Positions 1-14,024 of a DNA stretch of 64,000 nucleotides are shown here, in pieces (within the stretch, counting starts at the first letter, position 1; each line of letters begins with the position of its first letter). Location of the stretch: the NCBI GenBank assembly GCA_020466095.1, contig CM035806.1:52883812-52947811 (forward strand), read 5' to 3'. The position numbers and the translations under genes are program-made. The notes under the pieces are model-generated. The model was not told the DNA's origin. It did not search any database and saw nothing but the letters and a program-made list of their open reading frames with translations. The stretch comes from Chlorops oryzae. Taxonomy: Eukaryota; Arthropoda; Insecta; Diptera; Chloropidae.

Positions 1-98
1 ACAAAATTGGTAGTTTTTTTTTGTAGTTTTTTGGTAGTTTTGTTTGGCAAACAGGAGAGGAATCTCCGCTCTCCTCATTCCAACAAACGCCAATTTGT

Positions 99-301
99 TG
101 AACGATTTTGACGTACGTGTAAACCGGCGTTATGGTGTATTTGAGCCCTTAGCCAATTGTTGACCGCCAATTCTCATTGCACCGTTTACACGTACGTCAA
201 CATCCTTCAACAGATCGATTTTTGCTGGAAAGAGGAGAGCGGGGATTCCTCTCCCGCTCTCCTCTCTCCAACGAATTACGTTTTTGTTGAACGATGCTGA
301 C
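99..301. repeat. Inverted/direct repeat cluster (TTGTTGAACGA...GTAAAC)
   Basis: The motif TTGTTGAACGA followed by a CGTGTAAAC-type stretch occurs at about 99-132. It recurs inverted at about 185-217 (GTTTACACGTACGTC) and again directly from about 284, where it resumes after a 478-bp insertion at 788-805. GC-rich AGGAGAG/CTCTCCTC stretches flank each copy. This looks like a folded-back dispersed repeat, but no clean ends could be fixed. Confidence 0.5.
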
Positions 302-779
302 CAGTGATGCCAGATTTTATCGATAAAAAAAACCTCATATATTGGAAAAAAACCCACTTTTCCCCATTTTCAAAAACTAAAAACCCACGAAAAAACCCAG
401 AATGATTTTTTGAAAATATGGGCGTACCGATTTCAAAATTGAACATTGGATTTAAACACAATTTTTTAATATTTTAATTAAAGTATCAAGAAAATAACAA
501 AAAATAAAAGTAACTTAAAATTGCAGTCTTATTCATGACTTAAATAAAAAAACCAAGTTTCTTTACAACACTTAGGGAACACGCGACTAGATACAGCAAA
601 AAGAGTCATGCATGGTACTGGAAGAGGGAAAACACGATTTTCATTCTCATAAGTAGTAAATATACCTTAAATGTAGTGCATAAATTTCGATATAAAATTA
701 CCCATACTTTTCCCCATGTCACGATATTTGAGTGAAAAAACCCACAATATGGGGAAAAACCCACAATCTGGCATCACTG
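302..779. mobile_element. hAT-type MITE, 478 bp
   Basis: The terminal inverted repeats are CAGTGATGCCAGATT (302-316) and its complement ending at 779. They are flanked by a perfect 8-bp duplication, ATGCTGAC (294-301 and 780-787). An 8-bp target duplication with CAGTG-type ends is the hAT signature. The interior is AT-rich and non-coding, so the element is non-autonomous. Removing it restores the surrounding TTGTTGAACGATGCTGAC repeat. Confidence 0.88.
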
Positions 780-787
780 ATGCTGAC

Positions 788-1118
788 GATATGTGTAAAC
801 GGGCGTATTTTCTGAGCAAAACGATATATAATTGTAATCGAGAATTGAGCGTTTTTTGGGAGTGTAAAAGGTCTCAATGCAACTCTAAAAGGGAATATAT
901 GTAACAATTTGTAAGTAGAGAAAGACGTGGGAAGAAAAGAGATGATTGTTTGTTGAATGTTCCGCAACAATCTTTGTTTCTCCTTCTTTCTCATGCATTC
1001 AAATGGGATATTTTCGAAACATGTTTCATAGGTGCGACCGGCGAGTAATATACACACCCACGCTTGACAAGCATTTGCCATGTCTATACCCCGTATTAAA
1101 GGCCGCAACACTGCAAAC
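788..1118. other. Intergenic, upstream of Hacl1
   Basis: No gene or element was recognised between the hAT element and the promoter-proximal motifs. Short open frames here have no recognisable domain. Confidence 0.4.
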
Positions 1119-1191
1119 ATCGATGAAAAAATCGAATACCAAAGAATAAAACATCGATATTAAAAATATCGGAGATATGAAAAGTATCGAT
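1119..1191 (+). promoter_or_regulatory. ATCGAT cluster (DRE-like) upstream of Hacl1
   Basis: Three ATCGAT cores lie at 1119-1124, 1153-1158 and 1186-1191, within 140 bp of the start codon. In Drosophila the DREF element TATCGATA is common in housekeeping promoters. These copies match the core but not the full palindrome, so the assignment is an inference. Confidence 0.4.
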
Positions 1192-1251
1192 GGATATAGT
1201 GCATCACTATTTAATACTTGCTTTCCTCTTGTTTGAAATACATAGTTCAAA

Positions 1252-4200
1252 ATGACTGAAGTAGACGCAATACAAATAATCGCTGAATCATTGAAGGAGC
1301 AGGTGAGTGAAATCAGTGATAGAAGCCATTATTCATAACATATTAATATTCATAAAGGTGCAAGGTTCATTAAAGTTCACTCAAGCGTTGCCAGATGTTC
1401 CGTTTACCTCGGGACGTCCTGTGTTTTAGACAAACCGCATACAAATCATAAAACCGGCACAATTAAATGTATGTATTTATTTTAAACAATTTTTTCATGT
1501 TTGAATGCATATTAGTGCAGGAAGAGCAAAACTTAAAAAAAAAAGGAACATTTATAGTGATTGACTCAGAATTTAATTCAGAACAATATTCATTTATGTA
1601 AAAAAGATTATATAAATACGATTTTTTGAGTTGTGCCGATTTTGCCGATTTTATTGGTGTGCAATGTTTTTAAAAATTCGCAGGCGGCAGACACTTCGCG
1701 ATAGCAATTCGCTCCCATACCAATGACTATCTAGTTTATCTGTTCATTTTACGTATGTAATTTATTCCCAAATTGATAGTTATCTGATAAATGATCTGAT
1801 TTTGGATTTAAATTATATTTATATGGGAAAGAAATTTCAAAAGCAGTACCTCTTTAATATAAGCTTAGTATTTTTTTTTTTATATTATTCGTATAGCTAA
1901 TAAATAAGTAAAATAAAAATAGCCTGGCAGCCTTACTCATAAATCACCATAAAAGTACTTATTTGCGAATTCAAAATACAACAGGGAATTGAGCAAAATA
2001 GTACAAATTCTGTCCAAATTATAATATTTTTCATTTTTGCAATCGAAAATGAGAAGGTGATTTTTGTACTTTGGCACAATGAATAATAAAAGCTTAAGTG
2101 GCGATAACAAATCTCTAATTTCGAAGCAGTTTGAAAGCGAGATAAAAGTTGTTTACAACCCATTTGAAAAAATAAAAATTGAATACCCAAAGATAGAGAA
2201 TTAATGCACCTTTCTATTTTGTAATGATTTACCAGTATATTGGCGTACAATCACCTATTTTTCAGGCGGAGTTCCACGCCTTAGAGCTTCAGAGAGAGAG
2301 TGCATAAGAAGGAACACTTCGGGTTGCAGCATATGTATCCTCTTGAACAGCCAGGCGGCTCTAAGAGCCCTATCAGCATTCACAATAAACTCTAAAAACA
2401 AGTTTATCAGCGCTCCTTTAAAGCCTCTCCAAGAGGAGCACGGTAACTCTATACTAGATACCGCCGCATTAAGGACATGAAGGCAATCAAAGAGCGGATT
2501 GTCTGGCCAAAAGGGCCGCGGCGAACTCTTTCATTCGACCAGAATCTTTCTGTCTGTAGGATTAACAATAGCTTCAGAAATGACCTGATTTGAAAATGGG
2601 AAGAACAAATGAATACTGGTGAGCCCACAAAGGCATGCGGGCGGCTAAAAAGCTCATATGTCCATGTCTCAGGACCGACTATCAGGCTACGACTGAGCGC
2701 AGACTCATGTGTCTGGGCGCGCGAATAATGGGTCCTCCAGTAATAAGTCGCATTAATCCTTCGGAGATTGTGAGATTCATGAACAGTCTCAACATACTCT
2801 GAAATGGGCTACACAAAAGATCTTTTAGATCGCTGTGCTCTTACAGCCTAAACTAATAATAATGTGGCGAACATTCTGAACAACCAGTTCTTGCTATTCT
2901 AATATACCTTAGGAGGATTCATTCAGCTTTGAAAATTGCCTTGGGGAAATTTTCCCATTTTGAGTGAGCGTTATTTTTTTTTTTTTTTCAAACTCATTTT
3001 AATAGGCTTAAATGTACATGTATAAATTTTTCCGTCTGTTAATTATTTATTGGTGTTTCTTCGATATGTTATCCTTGACGAAACATTAATAAGTTCTAAA
3101 AACTACGAACATTTACATAAACAGTTCATTTCCCAATTTGAAAAATTTGTTACATTTTAAAAAATTTTCAAATTTCAATGAATCCCATTCTTAAGTATGT
3201 ATCTCTTTGAAGGAATATTATTACCGGACTTCAACGAATGACTCTGTTCTCGAAAAAAATGATGCTCTGCTCGTTGATCGATGTTACTTTTCGATATAGA
3301 ACTTCGAAGATTTAGGATTTGGCTTTTCAAAATTATAAATTTCTATATGAAAAAAAGTTCCATGGAAAACCGAATCTTTAGTTTCGAAAAAACCTAACCG
3401 ATCAAACCTCCACCCTTGCCTCAACATTTTTTGAAGTAGTACTATACTTCTTGAGTTCATAAATGTCTTCTTTGGCTTTAATGAAACACCTTCAAACCTG
3501 AACATCATTAAAGTACCTAACCATCTACCATTTTTTTTTTTACATCGCATTGAAAATGAATATTATCTAAGTCGACTTACCCGGTCTAATTGCTTATCAC
3601 ACACTCTGACCTTTTGGATTCTGTATTCCAGGGCGTTGAGTATGTCTTTGGCATCATTGGGATTCCTGTTGTTGAGCTGTCGATGGCTTTCCAAGTAGCT
3701 GGGCTGAAGTATGTTGGTATGCGAAATGAGCAAGCTGCCTGTTATGCCGCCCAAGCGATCGGATACCTAACAGGCAAGCCAGGTGTTTGCTTAGTTGTTT
3801 CAGGACCAGGTCTCCTGCACGTCGTTGGTGAGTATAAAGTTGGAAGTAAATGTTACGCTTCGATATAATAGCAGTCTCTGTTATATTTAAGGTGGTATGG
3901 CAAATGCTCAAGTAAACTGTTGGCCACTTCTCGTGATTGGCGGTGCAACGAATGAGGATCATGAAGGAATTGGTGGTTTTCAAGAATGTCCACAGGTCGA
4001 ACTGTCCCGACCATATTGCAAGTACGCTGCGCGTCCACCCACTACCGCATTGATTCCATTGCATGTCGAGAAAGCGGTTCGGTATTGCACTTACGGCCGA
4101 CCAGGTAGAAATTTTACTATCAATTTCTTTCGGACTGATGATGTGATATTCTTTTTAATTTTTTTTTTTTTCCCCCTTGGTCCAGGTGTCGCCTATTTGG

Positions 4201-5432
4201 ACTTTCCTGGAAACTTACTTTTGTCCCGTGCACCCGAGGAGAAAATCTACAAAGTTCTACCACATCCAGTTCCACCAATAAGCTATCCTGCTCATGACGA
4301 CGTCATACGTGCTGCAAATCTTTTGCGTAGTGCCAAACGACCGCTTGTTATTATCGGCAAGGGTGCTGCATACGCGAACGCAGAGAATACCTTGCGTCAC
4401 TTCATCGAAAATACCAATTTGCCTTTTTTGCCAACGCCCATGGGGAAGGGCGTAGTCTCTGACTTGGCGCCGCAATGTGTTTCTTCCGCGCGAACGTTGG
4501 CCCTGCAAAAAGCCGATGTGGTCCTTTTATTAGGAGCACGTCTCAATTGGATTTTACATTTCGGTCGGCCGCCACGTTACGACAAAGATGTGCAATTCAT
4601 TCAGGTTGATATTTGTCCCGAGGAACTTCACAATTCGGTAACCGCATCTGTGGCCATACAATCGGACATTAGACCCTTTGCTGAGCAAATCTTTGAACAA
4701 ATGAATGCTGTTAACTACCATTTTGCCAAAGATAATCCCTGGTGGCAGCAACTAAATGCCAAATGTCAGCAGAATCGTGATGCCGTCCACACGATGGCGA
4801 TGCAGACGTCAACGCCGCTCAACTACTATACGGTTTTCCATCATTTGCGCGAACTTATTCCACGAGATGCAATGATAGTCAGCGAAGGCGCCAACACAAT
4901 GGACATTGGTCGTTCGATGCTATTCAATATTTTACCGCGACACAGATTGGACGCTGGCACCTTTGGTACGATGGGTGTCGGACCCGGTTTTGCAATTGCA
5001 GCTGCGATTTTCTGCCGCGATCGGTTCCCCGGCAAGCGTGTCGTTTGCGTAGAGGGCGACAGTGCGTTCGGCTTCTCCGGCATGGAAATCGAAACGATGG
5101 TTCGCTATAAACTTCCGATCACGATCGTAATTGTCAACAACAACGGAATATACGGAGGATTCGATCAAGATACATTCGATCAGATTAGAAGCGGCGGCGA
5201 TCTCTCACAAGTCACTCCGCCATCTGCTTTAGGTGTGGAAGTACGCTACGAGCAGATGCTCGGCATGTTCGGCATGAAGGGACACTTTTGCAAGACCATT
5301 CCAGAGCTTCAAGCGGCTGTAAAGGCTTCGCAGAAATTAAGCGACAAGCCAACGATTATCAACGTAGCCATCAGTCCATCATCGGACCGCAAGCCGCAAA
5401 CCTTTAACTGGCTAACAGAATCCAAATTGTAG
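1252..5432 (+). CDS. Hacl1: 2-hydroxyacyl-CoA lyase, peroxisomal
   Basis: This is a thiamine-diphosphate enzyme that cleaves 2-hydroxyacyl-CoA to a shortened aldehyde and formyl-CoA, the last step of peroxisomal alpha-oxidation. Four exons join in phase: 1252-1302, 3632-3827, 3892-4104 and 4186-5432, giving about 568 residues (human enzyme 578). The start ATG opens exon 1, which ends in CAG|GTGAGT. Seen in the protein: the cofactor-activating Glu in MRNEQAA (about residue 50), IGKGAAYA and PTPMGKGV in the middle domain, and the TPP motif GDSAFGFSG...VNNNG near the C-terminus. The last residues are SKL, a canonical type 1 peroxisomal targeting signal. No frameshift or stop was found. Intron 1 is 2.3 kb and carries a LINE remnant; introns 2 and 3 are short. 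The EFHC1-like gene converges on it from the other strand 380 bp away. Confidence 0.95.
2266..2880 (+). mobile_element. Degenerate LINE remnant (RNase H and 3' end) in Hacl1 intron 1
   Basis: Translated pieces read QAEFHALEL and [18 protein letters not shown], the RNase H region of I/Jockey-type LINEs. A later stretch resembles the 3' end with [16 protein letters not shown]. Many stops and frameshifts show it is long dead. The better preserved LINE fragment at 45736-46450 carries the corresponding motifs. Confidence 0.65.
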
Positions 5433-5646
5433 GTTCAATGAACTTAAATCTGATTACCGACGACTCTTCGTTGTTACCACAATTTGTCTTCGAAGCGGTT
5501 TTTCAATTTGTAAAATCAGTAACGTTTCATTGTTTTTATATTTCCTTCTTTCCGAATTTTATTTGTTTTTTTTTTTTGTATTTCTACATTCCAATGGTGA
5601 TTTCGACAAAGATTATATGTTTATAAAGTTGCAATTGTTTCAATGA

Positions 5647-5652
5647 AATAAA
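5647..5652 (+). terminator. Poly(A) signal AATAAA of Hacl1
   Basis: AATAAA lies 215 bp after the Hacl1 stop codon in an AT-rich 3' region. It is the first such hexamer downstream. Confidence 0.55.
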
Positions 5653-5813
5653 ATGGTTTATGAATACATATAAAACACAAAAACGAACACAAAATCTAGT
5701 CAATCAAAAACCTGAGTCCTCTTTTTATAAATTTGAAACATGATGAAATTTAGATGCCTGAGCTACCCAAGATCTTTTCCTTGTTTTTTTGTTTGTTTTT
5801 TGTTTTTTTGTTT

Positions 5814-7106
5814 TTATTCGCTCTCTGTCGGCTGTGCTTCTTCTTTCTCCACACTCAAATGCTGAAGGAAACACGTAAAGTTAACATAACGCCCTTTATG
5901 CAAGAACGGTATCTTCGGGCATAGTTCGAATGCAATATTAACAGGCGCTATATCGGGTGGCTTTCCACAGCCCATATCCAAGAAGTTTAAGAAATCACAG
6001 ACCTCTATCTCTCCACAGTCATTGTGGTTCAATACTTTAAGCATGTCTTCTATTAACTCAATTGAGAATGGTAGACGACATCCTTTAAGTGTTGAACGCA
6101 ATTTTTGCTCCGACAGGAATGGATGATGCAACGGATTTATATGGTGCAAGTGTTCGCGAACCTCATCGATTGCATTCCACAGAGCACGTCTCATTTCTAA
6201 ATGGCAAGCCGCACGTACGATATCGCGACTACATGTGTCCGGCGGAGCCTTTTCAGCTGAGAAATAACGGCAAACGGTTATGATTTCGTGATTTGTGATT
6301 TTGTCACCCAGTAGCTCGATCAGGGCACGCTTAAGTGTTTCGTAATTAATGAAACGTGGCTCACTGCTAATATCAACGGCGCCATCAGGTGTGCATTTCG
6401 ATACGAAATCTTTATAATTTGGCTTAACTGCATCGCGTACCTTGCTCATAATGAGTGAAACGTCGGCCATAGGGAACTGTAAGGCGAAAATTTATAGTAC
6501 GGACGAAATTAGGTGAGAAAAAAAAAAAAATTAACATAGAAACGGATGCGAACCTCGAATGGATGGTGTTCCATATAAATAAGTGTATACTCGTCCGCAG
6601 AGACCACCGTAAATATGTGATCTTTAAGGTTTACCGTTGAGCCAATGTAGAAATTATATGGTTTATAATATTGAGGCCTTCTAGCGGTGAACTTATTTTG
6701 ACCGGGCAATGCGATGCGCGTCCGTTTCATGAACTCGCCGCCCAAGAAGCCCGAATTACGCTCGGCAATCTCATAAATTTGAATTGTATCATCGGCGAGG
6801 AAGTAAGATATTATGAAAATACGCTCGGCATTCTCACGTATTGTCGAAAGGAGTTTAGCACCATAGCGAAGCACGAAACGATCGTATTTGATGAATTTTT
6901 TAAAGTCACCCTGCGGTGGTTTGGCTCGACTGATTTGCAATTACCCTCGGAGTCCTCATACGAGCCCCAGCCGTTGTATGGCGGCAAAACTCGTTCTGGA
7001 GTTTTCTGCTCGCAAGCTTCAACATGCGAGGGCACAGGTGCCGGCGTAAAGTCGTCAATGCCGTACTAAATTCCAAATTAAATTGCTTTAAAGTTTGTTC
7101 TCTACT

Positions 7107-7157
<51 letters not shown>

Positions 7158-8619
7158 TTACTAACCTTCTTGCTATAGTATTCCCTAGTGAATGAATCAC
7201 AGTCAGTGAGGACAATCGAACGGCCGAATACATTTAGTACCGTACCGATCTGCAAATCTCGATCGCAATAGTAAAACACCTCCTTATTACCGGTATCCAG
7301 TGGATCTTCGACGTAACGCACATTGCTCATGTTCGTTCCCAAGACATTGAGCAGCGTTTTTTGTGTTTGCTCGCCCGGTATCGGAAGTCCCTTAAATTCC
7401 TAAATTGTTCAAATGAAACCAAGTGTTATTGGCTTCTGTGCCGAAAAAACGAAAAAAAAAAAAAATAATAAGGATCGAATAAGTTTCGTTAGTTACCCTT
7501 GGCAGTTTGCCACGCTTTAAGAACGTCGACGGACCATCACGTCCGGAATTGCGCGGATAATGTTCTTTTATATCGATTGTGTCGTCGGCCAAATAGTAAC
7601 ATACTTCCAATTTTCTTACATCGCCAAACTCGGTACGGTCATCCCAGTATCCATAGAACCTTAATACCTGACGATCGTACGCAAGGAACTGCGCAAAAGG
7701 ATGCTTCTTTGGTGGCGCGCTACGAATCTTTTTACCATCACGCTTGCGCATTTCCATGGTCGGATCGCTGGAAGATTCGATCATTGACAAAATTTTTTAA
7801 TAAAGCGAAAAAAACAGAGCAGTTGGAATAATAGTTTTTATCGAAAGCAATACGCGATGATGTACATATCATTATTTATTTTGCCATCGAACTTACTTGG
7901 GCTCATCTATCGGATCTGGTACTGAAACTCCCGACCTGTTAAGAAAATGCCGCGTGAAGAGGTCACAGTTCGTTATGTGGTAGACGCGATCAAATATCTG
8001 TACGGTGCTATTCACATTAAGATCCAATATCGATATGAAGTCTGTTTGGCATGGCGGCGGCTTCGGAATACGTTGACGATGCACAAGACAGCCTTGCGGT
8101 ATACCAGAGTTCTCCACTTTCGGCTCAGTTACCTGCATTGTCCCATCTTCGAGATAATACAAAATTTTCACCTTACGAATCAAATACGGAGCGTTGTAGA
8201 ATTCCTGCAGCGTCTGCTTAAAATACGCATTGAAACATAAAACTTTCTTATCGTAGGCAACCCATGGCGGTAATTTAGGACCACTTTTTGGAGGATATAA
8301 CGACGGTACTTCGATCGGCGGACAATTCGGATCGATTAGCATTCCGCCAGGATTAACTAAACTAGGTGGCTGACGATCAGCGAGCATACTAATGCCATTG
8401 TAATTTATTAAGCTCTGCGATCTCGGATGAGTCGTCTTGGTAAGCTGCGAAATTGCCAAAAAATAAATAAATAAAAATTATAATAAAATAAACCAACAGG
8501 CTTCCAACAACATTCCAATCGCAATTTTCTTTATATTACTTTTTTCAACCGTAAATAGTTTCACTTACATCCCTATAAAGGGTGCCCGGTAAATAGGGCA
8601 TTCCAGGTATACGCAACAT
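5814..8619 (-). CDS. Efhc1: EFHC1-like DM10/EF-hand axonemal protein (with a 1-nt frameshift)
   Basis: EFHC proteins are microtubule inner proteins of ciliary and flagellar doublets. Six minus-strand exons are supported: 8619-8569, 8444-7897, 7767-7497, 7399-7166, 7065-6554 and 6476-5814. They predict about 759 residues, in the EFHC1/EFHC2 range. Exon 1 encodes the family N-terminus GMPYLPGTLYRD. Three DM10 domains follow (roughly residues 75-185, 225-345 and 425-530), recognisable by YDRxVLRFxxY and YYLxDxTIxIxE patterns. The C-terminal part has a degenerate EF loop (NHNDCGEIEVCD). In exon 5 the frame shifts at about 6920-6922: NCKSVEP and KPPQGDFKKF are both conserved but lie in different frames, as if one A of an AAAA run were missing. 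Exon lengths are otherwise phase-consistent. Orthology to EFHC1 rather than EFHC2 is not settled. Confidence 0.9.
7105..7157. repeat. (CTA)n microsatellite in Efhc1 intron 4
   Basis: About 17 uninterrupted CTA triplets lie just inside the intron after the exon ending at 7166. Confidence 0.9.
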
Positions 8620-8639
8620 GTCTATTTAAAAAAATATAT

Positions 8640-9104
8640 AAAGACAAACTCGCAAAATATATATTTTATAAAAAAAAAAAAATATTTTATAAAGTACAAA
8701 AGTAAAATTTCGATTTTCTTTTTTATTTAATATTTTATTTTATTTTACAAAGTCCTGGAAGTTTAGTTTTTGTTCAAATTAAAACACAGACTATGCACAC
8801 TTGATATTTCGAGATACATATATAGAACAAACAAGGCACGAAAAAGCATTGCCAAGGTGATTGACATTGCTTCGTGGCAGTTTCCATGGCACAGTGGAAA
8901 TTCATTTCCATGATCAACAAGTGCTCAGAAAATCGTCTGCTGGTATTCATGCCCATGTCTAAAAAAATTTATTTTTTTTTTTTTTTAATATTTTTTGGTA
9001 CCAATTAAAGTTTGATTTTCACATTGATATCCAAAGATTATAATATTTTTTTTTTTTTTTTTTTTACGGCGTAATTGTGCCGAGAGATTCTGAATATTAA
9101 TCGG
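8640..9104. other. Spacer upstream of Efhc1
   Basis: AT-rich sequence with long T runs at about 8970 and 9045-9064. No gene was found; the 60-codon minus frame at 8774-8956 has no recognisable features. Confidence 0.4.
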
Positions 9105-9779
9105 CTAACCCATTTATGGCCATGGCATATGAGAGAAACCTATTAAAATATGTAGTATAAAAATTGCCTCTTTTTACCCTCTGCAGGGCATGTGTTCCAT
9201 ACTTTTTTTTCTGATTTCCCTTCAGTAATAAGCCTGTCGATTTCGTAAGTAGGACTGGCGTTTGACCGGTCCAAATTGTACCAGTTATATAGTTAGCTAG
9301 CCGGTGGTCGGTAATCAACCGGTTGGTTTAAGGGTAGCCTCTGTAAATTTCACTTTCATCAACTTAGAAAATTGACTAAGAAATTGGATTTTTTTATTTT
9401 CCTTATATGACTAGCCTATAACCAGAAAAAATTACGACAATTGACCCAAAAAAAAACTGACCTACGGTCATCCGTTTTGTGGACCGGCCCTTCTCCAATG
9501 ACAGGCCCACGTTAAAAAGGTCAGTTGAATGCATTAGAAATGGAATTATGAGGGGACTAGTAGTGGTAACCATGACGGACTGACCGAAATCTATACTTGG
9601 GTCAGTCCATATTACTGTAGGGTTTAAAAGGCTTTTGGTTCTTACAAATCGATATATCGCACATAATGTGTGGAATTGGCTGCACTTTAATTATAAAATT
9701 GATTTTTCGATGCTAACCCTTGCGAGTATTAAAGAAAGTGTATGGAAAATGTTTGGTACAGCGGGCGTAAATGGGTTAG
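9105..9779. mobile_element. Candidate inverted-repeat element, 675 bp
   Basis: CTAACCCATTTA at 9105-9116 is perfectly inverted at 9768-9779. The interior is rich in GACCGGTC-type motifs also seen at 56440-56720. No target duplication could be recognised, so the ends remain tentative. Confidence 0.35.
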
Positions 9780-11698
9780 TAGAAAATAGATGTTTGTTTT
9801 CTTCTTCTAATGTTTTTGGGGAAAAAAAAAATGTTTCCGACTTTTTCAGATGAAATGATATTGTGAGCACTTTATATAATATTATACTGACTACAGTATA
9901 TACTTAAGTATGTATACATATTTATAAGAATATATACATGAATGAGTAGGCGTTTCCGGTTGAAGAGAGTATCATTAATTGAAGCGGAGCCGTGAATAAT
10001 TTTATATGCGACATACATATGGGCATTTCCTGGAAAAGAAACGTTTTTGTCGCGTCCGTATGCAGCTGATTGCCTTTGGGATCTGGATAGAAATTTTGAT
10101 AAATACTAAATTCCGTATAAGCTGCACCAAATTATTAAAAAAATTATATTAAAAATTTATTTATTAATCCTATTTTTTTTTAATTTTGCAGATCTTTGGT
10201 ATTTTCCATTTGGGAAAAATTGAAAATTGGTCTCTTACAACGTTATTCGTGGATCCACTTTAACTTAAGCGGGCAAAAAATTTAATCTTATCACGATGTG
10301 AAGAGAAAATATAAGTAAAAAAAACAAACGCAAATACATGACGTTGTTGAAATAGAAGAACACAACAAGAAAATTATTACAGAGAAAAGAAAGAACAGCA
10401 AATACATACAAACATACATACAATATATAATAATAACATATTGCGACATTAGAAAATAAATAAGAGGCGAATCTGCTGAACAAAGCGTTGCTCTTTAATT
10501 TGGACAACTGCTCAATTCAAGAGGGAGAACAAAAAACAACCCATAATATCGCGATTATGTTTTCCGATCATTGAAATAATATTTACCTACTCAATAATAA
10601 TTGATTGTTTTGCCTCTTGTTTTCATTGAAAAATTTTTCATTTCAATTTTTCTTTTTTTATACTGGCGAACATTTGAAATGGCCAACTATGACTTTTAAT
10701 CTTTAATTTTTAACGTCAAGAAATTTTAAAAAAATTTTAACAAATTTTTCAAAAAAAGGATCAAAGGATTCTTAGCTTCAAGGTTTCCTTCAAAATAAAA
10801 AAATAAAAAATAAAAAATGAAAAAGGAATCGACAATAGATTTGGTGGACAAGGGCGCTTTCGGGTCCACTTCATGTGATCATGTTGTCTCTTAAAACATA
10901 TCAATGGGGATTGAGACGAAATGCTGCAAGGAATAAAGATCCAATATGACGAATTGGGTTTTCTGTCCCACCCCCCTTACATCACATTCCAATCAGTGCT
11001 CGGTCAGACATTCGAAAAACTTTCATTTGATTGCATAGGAGAGGGAAAAAATAAGAAGCACCATTTGTTGCCAGAACATTTGTTTCAACCCAGCAGCGAA
11101 ATGGTCATTGCATGCCAACGACATCGACTCCTGAATCGACTACAAGGTTAATGTATTAATGCATGTATGTACATGTGCACATCCGTGTGACCCCAGACGT
11201 ATACGTTCCATTTTATAGTTCATCAACATGAACAATCAAGTTCGAAAAAAGCCATCAACATAAAGTGGTAAGTTCCATATGGCATATCCAATCGGAGGGG
11301 ATTTCGTTTATATGTGACCTTTTCGGCTGGATTTTCGACACTAAACGTTTTCCTAGAGTCTGTGAATGGGTCATTGTGATCTCATCAGATCACATTATAT
11401 AAACGGAAATAGTTCTACAGCGCTATCGTTTTATATCTCGTCATATACATATGTTATGCCTTCCAAAATTGTTCTCAAACAATTTTTTCATAGAAAAAAA
11501 AAGGATTAATTATTTAAAATTTTTCAAAAAATTAGGGAGAAAAAAAACAAGATCCATAAACCTAATTTTTTAAGGCGATTTCGAAAAATTTCAATTCATT
11601 TCAATTAACTCTAACCTTGCCTGTTGAGTATTGTTCGTGGCACATTCCACCAACAAAAAAAAAAATAAAGGAAAGATTTAAAAAAATTTGTTTTTTTT
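9780..11698. other. Intergenic spacer between Efhc1 and amylase
   Basis: About 1.9 kb of AT-rich DNA, on the amylase 3' side. The frame at 10921-11151 (+) and the others are short, with no homology I can name. I see no RNA gene. Confidence 0.4.
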
Positions 11699-11704
11699 TT
11701 TATT
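11699..11704 (-). terminator. Poly(A) signal of amylase
   Basis: AATAAA on the minus strand, 33 bp past the TAA at 11737-11739. Confidence 0.6.
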
Positions 11705-11736
11705 CATGTACATTGTACACCGTTTCGTATATTGAT

Positions 11737-13559
<1,823 letters not shown>

Positions 13560-13581
13560 TTCTTTTGGTATTCAGATCGCT

Positions 13582-13617
13582 GAATGATTGAAGCAGTACC
13601 CACGCAGGGTATTTATA
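13582..13617 (-). promoter_or_regulatory. Amylase core promoter: TATA box and initiator
   Basis: On the minus strand TATAAAT (13617-13611) is followed about 28 bp later by an initiator-like ATCATTCAG (about 13588-13580). The predicted 5' UTR is short, with the ATG at 13559. This layout is normal for highly expressed digestive enzyme genes. Confidence 0.7.
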
Positions 13618-13639
13618 GTCGACGCCGCCGATGATGTGT

Positions 13640-14020
13640 CGTGTAAAGTGCACGAGAACGAGCGACGGACGATGGACGACACGATCATGCTACATACATA
13701 CGTACGTAGGTACATAAGTATATTCGCCAGAGAATTGCAATCCCACTGATTCGATCAATTGGCTTGATTTGCGAGGCTCGTTCAATCGCCATTATCGAAT
13801 CGATTAGCGATGGTCGGCCGGGGGGCGCTAGAAAATGCATTGTTATTTATTTAATTTTTCCATCTTTTGAAAAGCGCTTTTTCGACATTCTTTCCATTAT
13901 ATAAAAGAAAAACCAATGTCCGCCTCGGAATCGGATGGAATCGATGGCGTGCCGGTGTTCAGGGAGGTGTTTTAAGAAACTTTCACCATTTTTTTTTTTT
14001 TTGAAATATGTTCAAATGAG
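13640..14020. other. Amylase upstream region
   Basis: No coding potential. It contains short CATACGTACGTA-type repeats around 13692-13712 and a G-rich patch at 13819-13826. It may hold amylase control sites, but none could be named. Confidence 0.35.
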
Positions 14021-14024
14021 CAAT

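Noticed and set aside
6900..6960. Micro-intron explaining the EFHC1 frame change (GTAATT...CCGCAG)
   Set aside because: It would be only 34 nt and would delete conserved residues NCKSVEP; a one-base indel is simpler.
9105..9779. Calling this region a piggyBac-type element because of a nearby TTAA
   Set aside because: TTAA occurs only on the left side and the ends do not start with a CCC-type TIR; left as a tentative inverted-repeat element.
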